Positions 36,261 to 48,311 of a stretch of 64,000 nt of DNA are shown here, piece after piece. Source of the DNA: Gemmatimonadaceae bacterium (GTDB taxonomy: Bacteria > Gemmatimonadota > Gemmatimonadetes > Gemmatimonadales > Gemmatimonadaceae); the NCBI GenBank assembly GCA_016742275.1, contig JACVCD010000024.1:1-64000 (forward strand). The letters are read 5' to 3'. Numbering within the stretch: the first letter of the stretch is position 1; each line of letters begins with the position of its first letter. The notes below the pieces were generated by a model. That model worked only from the letters and a program-made list of their open reading frames with translations, did no database searches and was not told the origin of the DNA. Both the position numbers and the translations under genes were made by a program.

Positions 36261-38438
36261 TCAGTCGTCGGCCGTGATTTTCTCCCGGCGACTGACCACC
36301 GCAATGCCCTTCACACGACGCGCGGCCTTCATGATGCGCTCGAGGTGGGCCAGGTTCTCGACTTCGACCATTGCTGACCCCGTGACTTTGCCGTCAGTGG
36401 TCTTGAGTTCGAGGCTCTTGATATCAGTGCCGGTGGCGCTCACCGCAGCCGCCACATCGGCGTAGAGTCCGCGGCGATCCACACCTTCCATGGCGAGTCG
36501 CACCACGAATCGCTCGCCCGCCATTTCCTGCCAGTCAATTTCGAGCCGACGCTCCGGCTCATGCGCCAATAGCAGCAAATTGGGACAGTCTCCGCGGTGA
36601 ATGCTCACACCACGACCGCGCGTGACATATCCAACCACCTGGTCACCAGGCACCGGCTGACAACACTGCGAATAACGCACCAGCAGGCCGTCGGCGCCCT
36701 GAATGCGAATGCCCTTCCCTGTGCCCCGCACACGATCGACAATTCGCTCGAGAGTGCTCGGCTTTTCCTGCGCTTCCGGGGCCGTATCCAGATCGGGATG
36801 CAGCGTGCGCAATACCTGCAACACGTGCACGTCACCGGCGCCCACCGACGCGATGAGATGCGTGGCGTCCTTGAGTTTGAGTGCCTTTGCAACTGGCTGC
36901 AGCTTGTCATCATCAGCCTTTGGCAAACGACGACGACGCAGTTCACGCTCGAGAATCTCGCGTCCCAAGCGCATGGCCGACGAGCGCTCCTCGAGACGCA
37001 GCAGCTGACGGATCTTGTGCCGTGCCTTGCCCGTGCGCACATGGGCCAACCAGTCGCGACTCGGCTTGGCGTTCGGGTTGGTGAGAATTTCGACTGTCTC
37101 GGAGTTCTTGAGCTCACGTGACAGCGGCGCGATGCGACCATTGACCTTGGCGCCAGCACAATGCGCGCCGACCTGCGAGTGAACGGCGAACGCGAAGTCG
37201 AGTGGCGTGGCACCCTTGGGCAACTGAATCACATCGCCCGTTGGTGTGAACACGAAGATCTCGTCCTGATACAGGTCGAGCTTCAGGAATTCGAGAAACT
37301 CACCCGGTGTTTCCGCATCGAGCTGCAGTTCAAGAACCTGACGGAACCACGCCAGCTGCCGGTCGAGTTCATCGGCGTTGCGGGAGTTCTCCTTGTACAG
37401 CCAGTGCGCGGCGATACCATAGTCGGCCGTGCGATGCATGTCGCGCGTGCGGATCTGGATCTCGAACAGTTGACGGCCCGGACCAAACACCGTCGTGTGC
37501 AGCGACTGATAGCCGTTGCTCTTGGGCTGCGCGATGTAGTCCTTGATACGCTCCTGCACCGGTGTCCAGCCATCGTGAATGACACCGAGCGCGTGATAAC
37601 ACTCGAGCACATTGGGCACGATCACACGGATCGCCAGCAGATCGTAGATGTCCTCATAGGGACGATCACGCTGCTGCATCTTCTTGTAGATCGACCACAG
37701 GTGCTTGGGACGACCGGTGACTTCCACATCGGCAATGCCGGCATCGGTCAACCGCTTTTCGAGCGGCTCGCGCATCTGTGCAATGAGCGCCTCACGCTCC
37801 CCGCGCTTGGCGGCCACCAGTTTGGCTAATGTCTTGTATGCGTCGGGCTCAAGATGCTTGAACGCCAGATCTTCGAGCTCCCATCGCACCTTCGCCATAC
37901 CAAACCGGTGCGCGAGCGGCGCGTACAGATCGCGCGTTTCCTGCGCAATGCGCCGACGCTTTTCCGGCGCGAGCCAGTCGAGCGTGCGCATGTTGTGCAG
38001 CCGGTCGGCCAGCTTGATCAGGATGACGCGCGCATCCTTGGCAATCGACAGCAACAGCTTGCGGTAGTTCTCGACCTGCCGCTCTTCCCGCGACGACATG
38101 GGCAGATTGGCGATCTTGGTGAGACCGTCCACAATCTGTGCCACTTCACCACCGAACTCGCGGGCTACATCCTCGACGGTGATGTCGGTGTCTTCGACGA
38201 TGTCGTGCAATAGCCCGCAGGCCACTGTCGTGGTATCGAGCTGCAGATCGGCCAGAATGCGGGCCACCTCGACGCAGTGCGACACATACGGTTCGCCCGA
38301 ATGCCGCACCTGCCCGGCATGCGCCACGTCGGAATAGCGATAGGCACGCACGAGCAGATCATGGTCGAGCCGATCATAGGCGCCATCAGCGCTCGGCCCG
38401 AACCCAGGAATCATCTCATGCAGCGCGATCGTCGTCAC
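36261..38438 (-). CDS. rel: Bifunctional (p)ppGpp synthetase/hydrolase Rel
   Basis: Makes and degrades the stringent-response alarmone. The 725-residue protein has an HD hydrolase domain with H54 and HDIVEDT (H78, D79, E82, D83) intact and a synthetase domain (about 240-350). RIKD at 297-300 is the R-x-K-D signature found in bifunctional enzymes rather than the E-x-D-D of RelA. A TGS domain (about 390-450), a Cys-containing motif (CCQPVPGD) and a C-terminal ACT domain (about 645-725) follow. Start: GTG at 38438 overlapping the radC stop by four bases (GTGA). Confidence 0.96.
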   Translation of the reverse strand: MTTIALHEMIPGFGPSADGAYDRLDHDLLVRAYRYSDVAHAGQVRHSGEPYVSHCVEVARILADLQLDTTTVACGLLHDIVEDTDITVEDVAREFGGEVAQIVDGLTKIANLPMSSREERQVENYRKLLLSIAKDARVILIKLADRLHNMRTLDWLAPEKRRRIAQETRDLYAPLAHRFGMAKVRWELEDLAFKHLEPDAYKTLAKLVAAKRGEREALIAQMREPLEKRLTDAGIADVEVTGRPKHLWSIYKKMQQRDRPYEDIYDLLAIRVIVPNVLECYHALGVIHDGWTPVQERIKDYIAQPKSNGYQSLHTTVFGPGRQLFEIQIRTRDMHRTADYGIAAHWLYKENSRNADELDRQLAWFRQVLELQLDAETPGEFLEFLKLDLYQDEIFVFTPTGDVIQLPKGATPLDFAFAVHSQVGAHCAGAKVNGRIAPLSRELKNSETVEILTNPNAKPSRDWLAHVRTGKARHKIRQLLRLEERSSAMRLGREILERELRRRRLPKADDDKLQPVAKALKLKDATHLIASVGAGDVHVLQVLRTLHPDLDTAPEAQEKPSTLERIVDRVRGTGKGIRIQGADGLLVRYSQCCQPVPGDQVVGYVTRGRGVSIHRGDCPNLLLLAHEPERRLEIDWQEMAGERFVVRLAMEGVDRRGLYADVAAAVSATGTDIKSLELKTTDGKVTGSAMVEVENLAHLERIMKAARRVKGIAVVSRREKITADD

Positions 38439-39148
38439 AACAGGCCTGCCTCCGCAAAGCTCACGTAGCGACCACGTCCCACGATGACGTGATCGTGCAC
38501 GGGGATATCCAACAAGCGCCCGGCCGCCACCAACTGCTCCGTCACCGCGCGATCTTCCGCGCTCGGCGTCGGGTCCCCACTCGGATGATTGTGCACCAGA
38601 ATCACCGCTGCAGCACGTTCAGCGATGGCCTCCCGAAAGACTTCGCGTGGATGCACCAACGAAGAGTTGAGCAAACCACGCGTGACCAACACATCACGTT
38701 CCAGCCGATGCTGCGCATCCAGAATGGCCACGTGGAATTCCTCCACCGGCGCATCCTGCAATCGTGGCGCGTAGGCCGCCGCCACGTCGCGCGGTCCGCG
38801 CAACGGCACGCCGGCTTCCCGCGCCTCACCTGCCATGCGTCGACCCAGCTCGAGTGCCGCCTGCACCGCCGCCGCTCGCGCCTCACCCACTCCATGCGAA
38901 TGGGTCAGTGATGCAAACGGCATGGCTGCCAGACGTCCCAACGATCCACCGCATTGATCGAACAGCTGCTGTGCACACACCAACGCCGACGCACCACGCG
39001 GCCCCGATCCGAACAGCACGGCCAACAACTCCATGGTACTAAGGGCTTGTGGCCCCAGGGCCCGCAGTCGCTCACGGGGACGTTCCGTCGACGGAAGCTC
39101 CTTGATCTTAAGACGGGGCGCAGGAGACTGGCTAGTGAGGTCGAGCAT
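38435..39148 (-). CDS. radC: RadC-family JAB/MPN-domain protein
   Basis: Putative metalloprotein; the historic DNA-repair role is not well supported. From ATG 39148 it has 237 residues, close to the family norm. It has an N-terminal helix-hairpin-like region (about 25-105, ALGPQALSTMELLAVLFGSG) and a JAB domain with LVHNHPSGDPTPSAED (the H-x-H-x7-S-x2-D metal site) and VHDHVIVG. Start codons at 39199 and 39208 would add 17-20 residues. It is coupled to rel. Confidence 0.88.
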   Translation of the reverse strand: MLDLTSQSPAPRLKIKELPSTERPRERLRALGPQALSTMELLAVLFGSGPRGASALVCAQQLFDQCGGSLGRLAAMPFASLTHSHGVGEARAAAVQAALELGRRMAGEAREAGVPLRGPRDVAAAYAPRLQDAPVEEFHVAILDAQHRLERDVLVTRGLLNSSLVHPREVFREAIAERAAAVILVHNHPSGDPTPSAEDRAVTEQLVAAGRLLDIPVHDHVIVGRGRYVSFAEAGLL

Positions 39149-39254
39149 CACGTAAGGTCCATGTGAGGGTGACTCACCGCCGTGTGACGGGAGTGACATG
39201 TGTGTCACCCACTATGGCACCGCGCGCGACGATCACCGGTACCGCCGCATTGCA

Positions 39255-39272
39255 CGTTGGTTCATTCCAACG
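39255..39272. promoter_or_regulatory. Inverted repeat upstream of the PLP decarboxylase
   Basis: CGTTGG (39255-39260) and CCAACG (39267-39272) form a perfect 6-bp inverted repeat with a 6-base spacer, 56 bases before the ATG at 39328. Other GTGAC/GTCAC half-sites lie at 39170-39210. The 179-base gap to radC holds no gene. It is a candidate operator for the decarboxylase. Confidence 0.4.
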
Positions 39273-39327
39273 AAAGCAGTGGTACGACGGCGGTCACAAC
39301 CGCGCGGCACGGCGAGTACCTTCACGC

Positions 39328-40869
39328 ATGACCGCCTCACACGACACGCGCGCATACGCCGAACGCATCACGCTCGACCCGGGCAGCGACGAAAACTGGC
39401 AGTCGCTCCGCGCACTGGGCCATCGGATGCTGGACGATCTGTTCGACGCCCACCAGGCCCTCCCGTACGTTCCGGCGTGGCGCCCGCTCCCCGCGACCAA
39501 GGCCGAACTGTTCTCTGAATCGGGCCCCGAAGTGGGACTTGGTCCCGACATGGTATACGACCAGTTCCGGTCGCATGTGTTCCCCTATGGCAATGGCAAC
39601 TGGCACCCGCGCTTCTTTGGGTGGGTCCAGGGTACGGGCACCCCGCTCGCCATGCTCGCCGACATGCTGGCCTCAGGCATGAACCCGCACCTGGCGGGGT
39701 TCAATCAGGCTCCAGCGAAAGTCGAGCAGCAGGTCATCGGTTGGTTCGCCGAGTGGATGGGAATGCCTGGCGCGAGCGGATTGTTCGTAACCGGCGGCAC
39801 CATGGCCAACGTGCATGGTCTAGCCTGCGCACGAATGGCGATGGCTGCACGTCTTGGGCGCGATGCGCGAAAGAACGGTGTACAGACCTGGCCCGACGAA
39901 TCGGCTCCGGCACCACTCGTGTTCTATGGATCCACCGAGACGCATTCGTGGGCGAAGAAAGCGGCCGAATGGCTGGGACTTGGCGATCGAGCATTTCGCC
40001 GTGTTGCGGTTGGCCCCGATCGCCGGATCGACATGGACGCGCTCGCGCGCCGCATTGCAGAAGATCGCGCCCAAGGACTCGTACCATTCTGTGTGATCGG
40101 CACGGCAGGGACGGTGAATACCGGCACCACCGACCCGCTTGAAGCAATCGCGGATTTCTGCGCGCGCGAGTCGCTGTGGTTTCATGTGGATGGCGCCTTC
40201 GGTGCGCTGCTGGCGCTCTCGCCGCGTCATCGTCACGTCGTGCGTGGCGTCGAGCGCGCCGATTCGCTGGCGTTCGATCTGCACAAATGGGGATCGATGC
40301 CATTTGAATGCGCGGTCGCCCTGGTGCGCGATGCCGACACGCACGCGGCCGCATTCAAGAGTGAGGCGGCATACCTAGGCGCGTTACCGCGCGGTGTGAG
40401 TGCCGGTGGTCAACGCTTCAACGACATTGGCCTCGACCTCACGCGCGGCTTCAAGGCGCTCAAGATCTGGATGCAACTCAAGGCTGATGGCGTGGCCAAA
40501 CTTGGTGCCGTGATCGACCAGAATATCGAGCAGGTGCAATATCTGGCGCGCATGGTCGACGCACACGCCGAGTGCGAACGGGTCGCAGAAGCACCACTGA
40601 ATGTGTTGTGTTTCCGCTATGTACCGTCCGACACGTCACGTGAATTCACGGACAACTCGGCACGCGAAACATTTCTCAATGACGTGAACCGGGAAATTCT
40701 CATGCGTGTGCAGGAGCAAGGGATTGCCGTCCCATCCAGCACGGTACTCGACGGTCGTTTCGTGCTGCGCGTAGCGCACGTGAATCATCGCACCACCGAT
40801 CAGGACATAGAGACGCTGTTCGACGCGATCGTGGAGATCGGGCGGGAAGTGGTGAGCGGACGCGACTGA
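39328..40869 (+). CDS. Group II pyridoxal-phosphate-dependent decarboxylase
   Basis: Decarboxylates an aromatic or acidic amino acid; the substrate is not determinable by eye. The 513-residue protein has the PLP-binding Lys in FDLHKWG (K320), the cofactor-contacting D288 in HVDGAFG and a conserved His in STETHSWAKKA (H206). GLFVTGGTMANVHGL binds the phosphate. The layout resembles aromatic-L-amino-acid/tyrosine decarboxylases. ATG 39328 was chosen because upstream sequence is low-complexity and non-homologous. It is isolated on the plus strand and ends in a strong terminator. The final codons are followed by a short direct repeat of CGCGACTGAG. Confidence 0.86.
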   Translation: MTASHDTRAYAERITLDPGSDENWQSLRALGHRMLDDLFDAHQALPYVPAWRPLPATKAELFSESGPEVGLGPDMVYDQFRSHVFPYGNGNWHPRFFGWVQGTGTPLAMLADMLASGMNPHLAGFNQAPAKVEQQVIGWFAEWMGMPGASGLFVTGGTMANVHGLACARMAMAARLGRDARKNGVQTWPDESAPAPLVFYGSTETHSWAKKAAEWLGLGDRAFRRVAVGPDRRIDMDALARRIAEDRAQGLVPFCVIGTAGTVNTGTTDPLEAIADFCARESLWFHVDGAFGALLALSPRHRHVVRGVERADSLAFDLHKWGSMPFECAVALVRDADTHAAAFKSEAAYLGALPRGVSAGGQRFNDIGLDLTRGFKALKIWMQLKADGVAKLGAVIDQNIEQVQYLARMVDAHAECERVAEAPLNVLCFRYVPSDTSREFTDNSARETFLNDVNREILMRVQEQGIAVPSSTVLDGRFVLRVAHVNHRTTDQDIETLFDAIVEIGREVVSGRD

Positions 40870-40884
40870 GCGCGACTGAGCGCG
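40859..40884. repeat. Short direct repeat at the decarboxylase stop
   Basis: CGCGACTGAG occurs twice in tandem across the stop codon (about 40861-40880), followed by the variant GCGCGGCCG. It is too short to assign a role. Confidence 0.5.
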
Positions 40885-40926
40885 GCCGAACTCGACTGAA
40901 CCGACAGCAATCGCACACTACGAAAC

Positions 40927-40962
40927 AACAAACGGCGAGCCAATCAGGGCTCGCCGTTTGTT
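40927..40962. terminator. Bidirectional terminator between convergent genes
   Basis: A perfect 15-bp stem (AACAAACGGCGAGCC / GGCTCGCCGTTTGTT) with a 6-base loop (40942-40947) lies between the decarboxylase stop and the 40988 stop of the opposite gene. The AT-rich foot at both ends suits termination in both directions. Confidence 0.88.
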
Positions 40963-40987
40963 CTCGCTAGATCTCGTATGACGCGGA

Positions 40988-42364
40988 TTACAAGCCACCG
41001 CGTGGTTTTGCGGTACGACCACCACCGCCACCGCCGCCGGACGAGCCAGCCGAACTGCCGCCTCCAGTACTGCCACCACCAGCAGGAGAACCAGAGGCTC
41101 CGGACCCGCCAGGCGGATAGTAGGCCGGCCGCGGCTCACCGCTGCCACCCGAAGGAACACTGCCGCGAGTATAACCCAACCCATTCACCGCACGTCCGCG
41201 CGGAGCAACACCCACGCCGCCACCGCCCTGGCCAGGATTCACGGGCGGCTGATTGACGATGATGATGGGTCCCTGTCCATAGAGCGGCCATCCCCACGGA
41301 TTCCATGCACCCATGCCGCCCATACCATAGCGCAACGACGAACCATACGGGCTATAGCGCCATCCCCACGGATCGAACGGATCCCACATGCCGTATGCCG
41401 CGCGACTAAAACCATAGCCGAAGCCCCAGGCACCCATACCGCCCGGCCCGTAGCAGAACTCATTGAACGCACCGCAGCGAGACTGCTGAATATCACGCGG
41501 CACTTCCGCGATCGCCGTTCCGGCCTGCTGGCCGGCGGCCGTCATCGCGCTGTTTGGACGCAACGTGAATGCTTCGGGATTTGCCAACGCCACGAGAAGA
41601 TCGATCACGTTGCTCGGCATGCCACCATCCGCCAGGGCCACCAGGCGCTTGGCATCGAGGTCGAAGCGAAGGCCCATTTCGGCGATCCATGCCTCCGTCA
41701 GTGCCGGGGGAGCCTGAACGGACACATCGAGCACCTGGCCCAGCGTGAGCGGCGCACCAGCAGCCAGTCGCTGGGTACGTGACGAGCGCAACGCGCCGAG
41801 ATCACCGGGTGCCCCACTGTCACCGGCAAACCGGAAACGCGCGACCGTGGTGGCCGTGCTCTTGTCCACTTGAATGGTCTGCAATTGCAGCCATTCACCG
41901 GTGGATGCGATCGACATCAAACCTGTTTCGACGCGTCGAATACCACGGTCACAGGTCAGTTCCGCGCGCAGCAGCAAGCGCGTGTCGTTGGCCAACCACT
42001 CGGCGCGTTCGCTGCCCTTGCATTCGTCCACCGATTTCTCGGTGGCCTGACCAGGCAGCGGCAAGGCCGTGCGAGACAATTCGCGACTGCCCGACAGCAT
42101 GACGAGATCCACACTGCCCGGCACACGCGAGGACGGCAGGATGCACGCGCGCGAGGGCGCGGACTGTTCGCTAGAAGTCGACGAGTTCTGCGGAACCCCA
42201 AGCGTCTCCCAACAGCCAATCCATGGCTGGAAGCGATCATCGATTCGCGTAGCGCCCTGCGCCTGTGCTGAGCTGGAAGCCACCAGACTCACCGATGCCA
42301 GCACGATGGCCGCGCCCAGCGAACGAGCGGTACTGCGGCGGAGGAGAGAGTTCATCGAGGCCAT
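40988..42364 (-). CDS. Secreted protein with Trp/Gly-rich tail, unknown function
   Basis: This 458-residue protein has a signal peptide (about 1-36, ending SAQAQG), an N-terminal region with regularly spaced Cys and Trp (about 37-230; GCWETLG, DRGIRRVE) and a central helical part. The C-terminal low-complexity region (about 310-458) is rich in Gly, Trp, Tyr and Pro (GMGAWGFGYGF, DPFDPWGWRYSPYG, GGGGGGGRTAKPRGG). It is not a recognised family; the tail resembles secreted matrix-like proteins. It starts ten bases after the barrel protein stop, so the two are probably co-transcribed. Confidence 0.75.
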   Translation of the reverse strand: MASMNSLLRRSTARSLGAAIVLASVSLVASSSAQAQGATRIDDRFQPWIGCWETLGVPQNSSTSSEQSAPSRACILPSSRVPGSVDLVMLSGSRELSRTALPLPGQATEKSVDECKGSERAEWLANDTRLLLRAELTCDRGIRRVETGLMSIASTGEWLQLQTIQVDKSTATTVARFRFAGDSGAPGDLGALRSSRTQRLAAGAPLTLGQVLDVSVQAPPALTEAWIAEMGLRFDLDAKRLVALADGGMPSNVIDLLVALANPEAFTLRPNSAMTAAGQQAGTAIAEVPRDIQQSRCGAFNEFCYGPGGMGAWGFGYGFSRAAYGMWDPFDPWGWRYSPYGSSLRYGMGGMGAWNPWGWPLYGQGPIIIVNQPPVNPGQGGGGVGVAPRGRAVNGLGYTRGSVPSGGSGEPRPAYYPPGGSGASGSPAGGGSTGGGSSAGSSGGGGGGGRTAKPRGGL

Positions 42365-42374
42365 GGCAGGGTCC

Positions 42375-43121
42375 TCAGAAGCGGAAAAGGAAGCCAGCTG
42401 TCACTCCTACCCCGGACAGCGCGATTCGATCGAAGCCCTCGAAGTCCTGGCCGACGGCTCCACGCGCGTGATCATAGCGCACTTCCGTGCTCAGGCCCAC
42501 CGAACGGGTGAGACTCCAGGAAGCGCCCAATGCACCGTACGCCATTCCGGTCCACCCCGACGACTGCAGCTTGTCACCGAAGACATCCATCGTCTGATAG
42601 TCGATAAAGTCGCCGCTCTGACGGAACTGGTAGTACATGGTTCCCCCGCCCGCTGCCACATAGGGGACGAATCGCGCAGGCACCCACGCAAACCGGCTGA
42701 TCGAACGCCCGGTGGGCACAAGATTGTACTTGAAGCCTAGGGCGAGTGGCACACGGCGGAAGGACGTCGACTGCTCGATGGGCTGATCGTTGTTGTCGAC
42801 AAACCCTCGATACTCGGAACCGACGCGACGGTTGGTGACTCCAGCCGTGAACTGCAGCTCGGTTCGGTCGCTGAGGCCGAACGAAATGTCAGCCACACCG
42901 TTCAGCGAAAGAAAATCGCCCCGATCCACCGTGAGCTCGTTCGACACAAAGTCAAACAATTCACTGTTGGCGTCGGGGCGAACAAAGCCGCCTCGCAAGG
43001 CGACCGATACCGGGGGGCGCCGGAAAAAGTATCCGTCGCCTCCGCGCGGTTGGGCATTGACACTGAACATCGGAAGCGCCGTCAGCACGAGTACGGCCAC
43101 CGAGGCCAATCGCCTGGTCAT
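42375..43121 (-). CDS. Outer-membrane beta-barrel-like protein
   Basis: This 248-residue protein has a signal peptide (about 1-24) ending SVNAQ and alternating hydrophobic/aromatic strands throughout (SVALRGGFVRPDANSEL, YQFRQSGDFIDYQTMDVFG). It terminates in FRF, a common barrel C-terminus. It resembles small OmpA-like or opacity-type barrels. ATG 43121 is supported by a GGAG five bases upstream. Function unknown. Confidence 0.8.
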   Translation of the reverse strand: MTRRLASVAVLVLTALPMFSVNAQPRGGDGYFFRRPPVSVALRGGFVRPDANSELFDFVSNELTVDRGDFLSLNGVADISFGLSDRTELQFTAGVTNRRVGSEYRGFVDNNDQPIEQSTSFRRVPLALGFKYNLVPTGRSISRFAWVPARFVPYVAAGGGTMYYQFRQSGDFIDYQTMDVFGDKLQSSGWTGMAYGALGASWSLTRSVGLSTEVRYDHARGAVGQDFEGFDRIALSGVGVTAGFLFRF

Positions 43122-43341
43122 GGAAGTCTCCAAAGGGGTTGGTGACGTGCAACACGGCGTGGTACCAAGGTGCCCTTCCTGAGGTTCCAACGGTGTGCGA
43201 GGCGACCCGGCGCGGCGTTCGTCCCTACTGGTACACCCAACCCGCTTCGCTTGACCGCGCCGGTATCTGGCCCCGCTCGTGTGAACGGAACCAGCGTACC
43301 GACGTGCGTCAGCGAGGCGTCACCCGACTACTGATTGGCTC
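43122..43341. other. Intergenic region between secA and the barrel protein
   Basis: 220 bases with no open frame worth calling and no clear hairpin terminator after secA. No convincing promoter was seen for the barrel protein. Confidence 0.6.
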
Positions 43342-46641
<3,300 letters not shown>

Positions 46642-46700
46642 ACGGACCTCTTCGACCTTTTTTGACAAGGGCGCCGCAGCGAACCCTGTGCCCGAAAGCG

Positions 46701-47324
46701 TCAGTGGTCCGTTGGTGCGACTACCCGTGATTGCTCGAGATACAACCCGGTGGATGCGATGTACGTCGCCACGGCATCGGTGACAAAGCCACGAATGGAT
46801 CGGCCCTGTCTGATGCGTGTCCTGATCTCGGTTGACGACACGTCCACCCGTCGCGTGGCCAATCGCTCAGCCACCACGCCGCCGTGCACCACCTCGCGAT
46901 CGCTCGCCGTTGCTGCCGCGCCTTCACCGTCCCGATCCATCACGACCAGTGTAACCTGGCCGAGCAATCGGTCGATGTCCTTCCAGCGCGGCAACGTGGG
47001 AACCACGTCACGACCTACGAGGAGGTGGAGGTGTGCATCCGGCCAGCGCCGGCGCACGTCCGCCACGGTGTCAACCATGAAAGATAACCCGCCCCGCTGG
47101 ATTTCCGCGGGGTCCACCATGACATCCGGAAGGTCGGCGAAACACGCGCGGGCCATGGCGAGGCGGTGCGCGGGGTTGGTCTGCTCGTGGCCCTTGAGCG
47201 GCTGCTGTGCCGCGGGAATGACCAGCACCTGATCGAGTCCAAGTCGATCACGTGCGTCCTGCACCATAAGCAGATGGCCGACGTGCGGCGGATCGAAGCT
47301 GCCTCCGAAGAGTCCGAGCCGCAC
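46701..47324 (-). CDS. nadD: Nicotinate-nucleotide adenylyltransferase
   Basis: Adenylates nicotinate mononucleotide in NAD synthesis. From GTG 47324 it has 207 residues, the family norm. GLFGGSFDPPHVGHLL is the nucleotidyltransferase T/HxGH motif and ISSTEIRTRIRQGRSI (here VSSTEIRTRIRQGRSI) is the ISSTxIR signature. GTG lies 14 bases after the bamD stop. rsfS/rsfA, the common neighbour, is absent. Confidence 0.94.
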   Translation of the reverse strand: MRLGLFGGSFDPPHVGHLLMVQDARDRLGLDQVLVIPAAQQPLKGHEQTNPAHRLAMARACFADLPDVMVDPAEIQRGGLSFMVDTVADVRRRWPDAHLHLLVGRDVVPTLPRWKDIDRLLGQVTLVVMDRDGEGAAATASDREVVHGGVVAERLATRRVDVSSTEIRTRIRQGRSIRGFVTDAVATYIASTGLYLEQSRVVAPTDH

Positions 47325-47338
47325 CGGTGACGTCCGGA

Positions 47339-48241
47339 TCAGGGAACCGGGTTCGGCGCCGGTCGCGCAAAGGCGACGGGCGACAGGATGGCCGGCTGCG
47401 GCGCAGCGGCGGTGGCGGTATCCGCCTTGACGGCCGTGGTATCGCGGACGACCGGCGGTGCCGTGTCCTTGGGGGCCGCACCACAGGCAAGGGCAACCTC
47501 GGGATCCCCGGGGTAGGCCTTCCACATGGCCGTACACGTTTCCGCCGCATCGTCCTTCCAGCGGATCTTCGTATACAGCTCGTGCAGACGCAGCCACGAC
47601 ATCCGAGCCGCCTTGGTGGCCGGATAGGTGGTGACGACGTCCTTGAAGTAGATGATCGCCGGATCGATGGCGCGCCGCACCTTGATGTAGTGCACGCCCG
47701 TTTCGAAATCCTTCTGGGCGAACCACTCCTCGAGCTGCGTGATGCGCCGCTTGGCGTCTTCCGTTTCCTTGGCGTCCGGATAGGACGAAAGCATCGCGCG
47801 CAGAATCGACGCCGCCTTCTGCCCATTCTCGGGGTCGAGCGACGGACGGCGCCAGAGGTTCTGATACGAGCGTCCGGTGCCCAGCATGGCCATGGGAGCC
47901 AGCGTGTCATCCGGGAAGCCATCGGTGACGCGCTCAAACGCCTGCGCCGCCAGCAGGAACTCCTTCTTCCGCTCGTGCGTCAGCGCGAGGTAGAAGTAGG
48001 CCGGGGCCAATAGCGGATCACGCGAGGACAGATCGCTCGTGAGTCGCTCAAAGCCCAGCTGCGCGTTGTCCCACTTCTTCTTCTGGAACTCGATCAGCGT
48101 GGCCTGAAACAGCGCCTCAGGATTGGCATAGTCGCGCGGTTGGAAGCCACGCGAACAGGCCGCCAGGGCGGTCGCCATGCTCAACAGCATCAACAAACGG
48201 AATTCCATCCGGAATTCCGTGCGGGTGTGACGTGCACTCAT
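47339..48241 (-). CDS. bamD: Outer-membrane assembly lipoprotein BamD
   Basis: TPR lipoprotein of the BAM complex that inserts outer-membrane barrels. The 300-residue form from ATG 48241 has a lipobox LAAC (C29) and TPR repeats (about 35-230; AQLGFERLTSDLSSRD, LALTHERKKEFLLAAQAFE) plus an Ala/Pro/Thr-rich tail. ATG 48208, 11 codons later, would give a shorter signal peptide and is an equally good start. BamA and other BAM subunits are not in the window. Confidence 0.85.
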   Translation of the reverse strand: MSARHTRTEFRMEFRLLMLLSMATALAACSRGFQPRDYANPEALFQATLIEFQKKKWDNAQLGFERLTSDLSSRDPLLAPAYFYLALTHERKKEFLLAAQAFERVTDGFPDDTLAPMAMLGTGRSYQNLWRRPSLDPENGQKAASILRAMLSSYPDAKETEDAKRRITQLEEWFAQKDFETGVHYIKVRRAIDPAIIYFKDVVTTYPATKAARMSWLRLHELYTKIRWKDDAAETCTAMWKAYPGDPEVALACGAAPKDTAPPVVRDTTAVKADTATAAAPQPAILSPVAFARPAPNPVP

Positions 48242-48311
48242 AAACGACAAGATACCCGAATCGTGCTGCCGGTGTTCAAGGAGTCCCAAAGTGGAAAGAA
48301 GGCCGGCAGGT

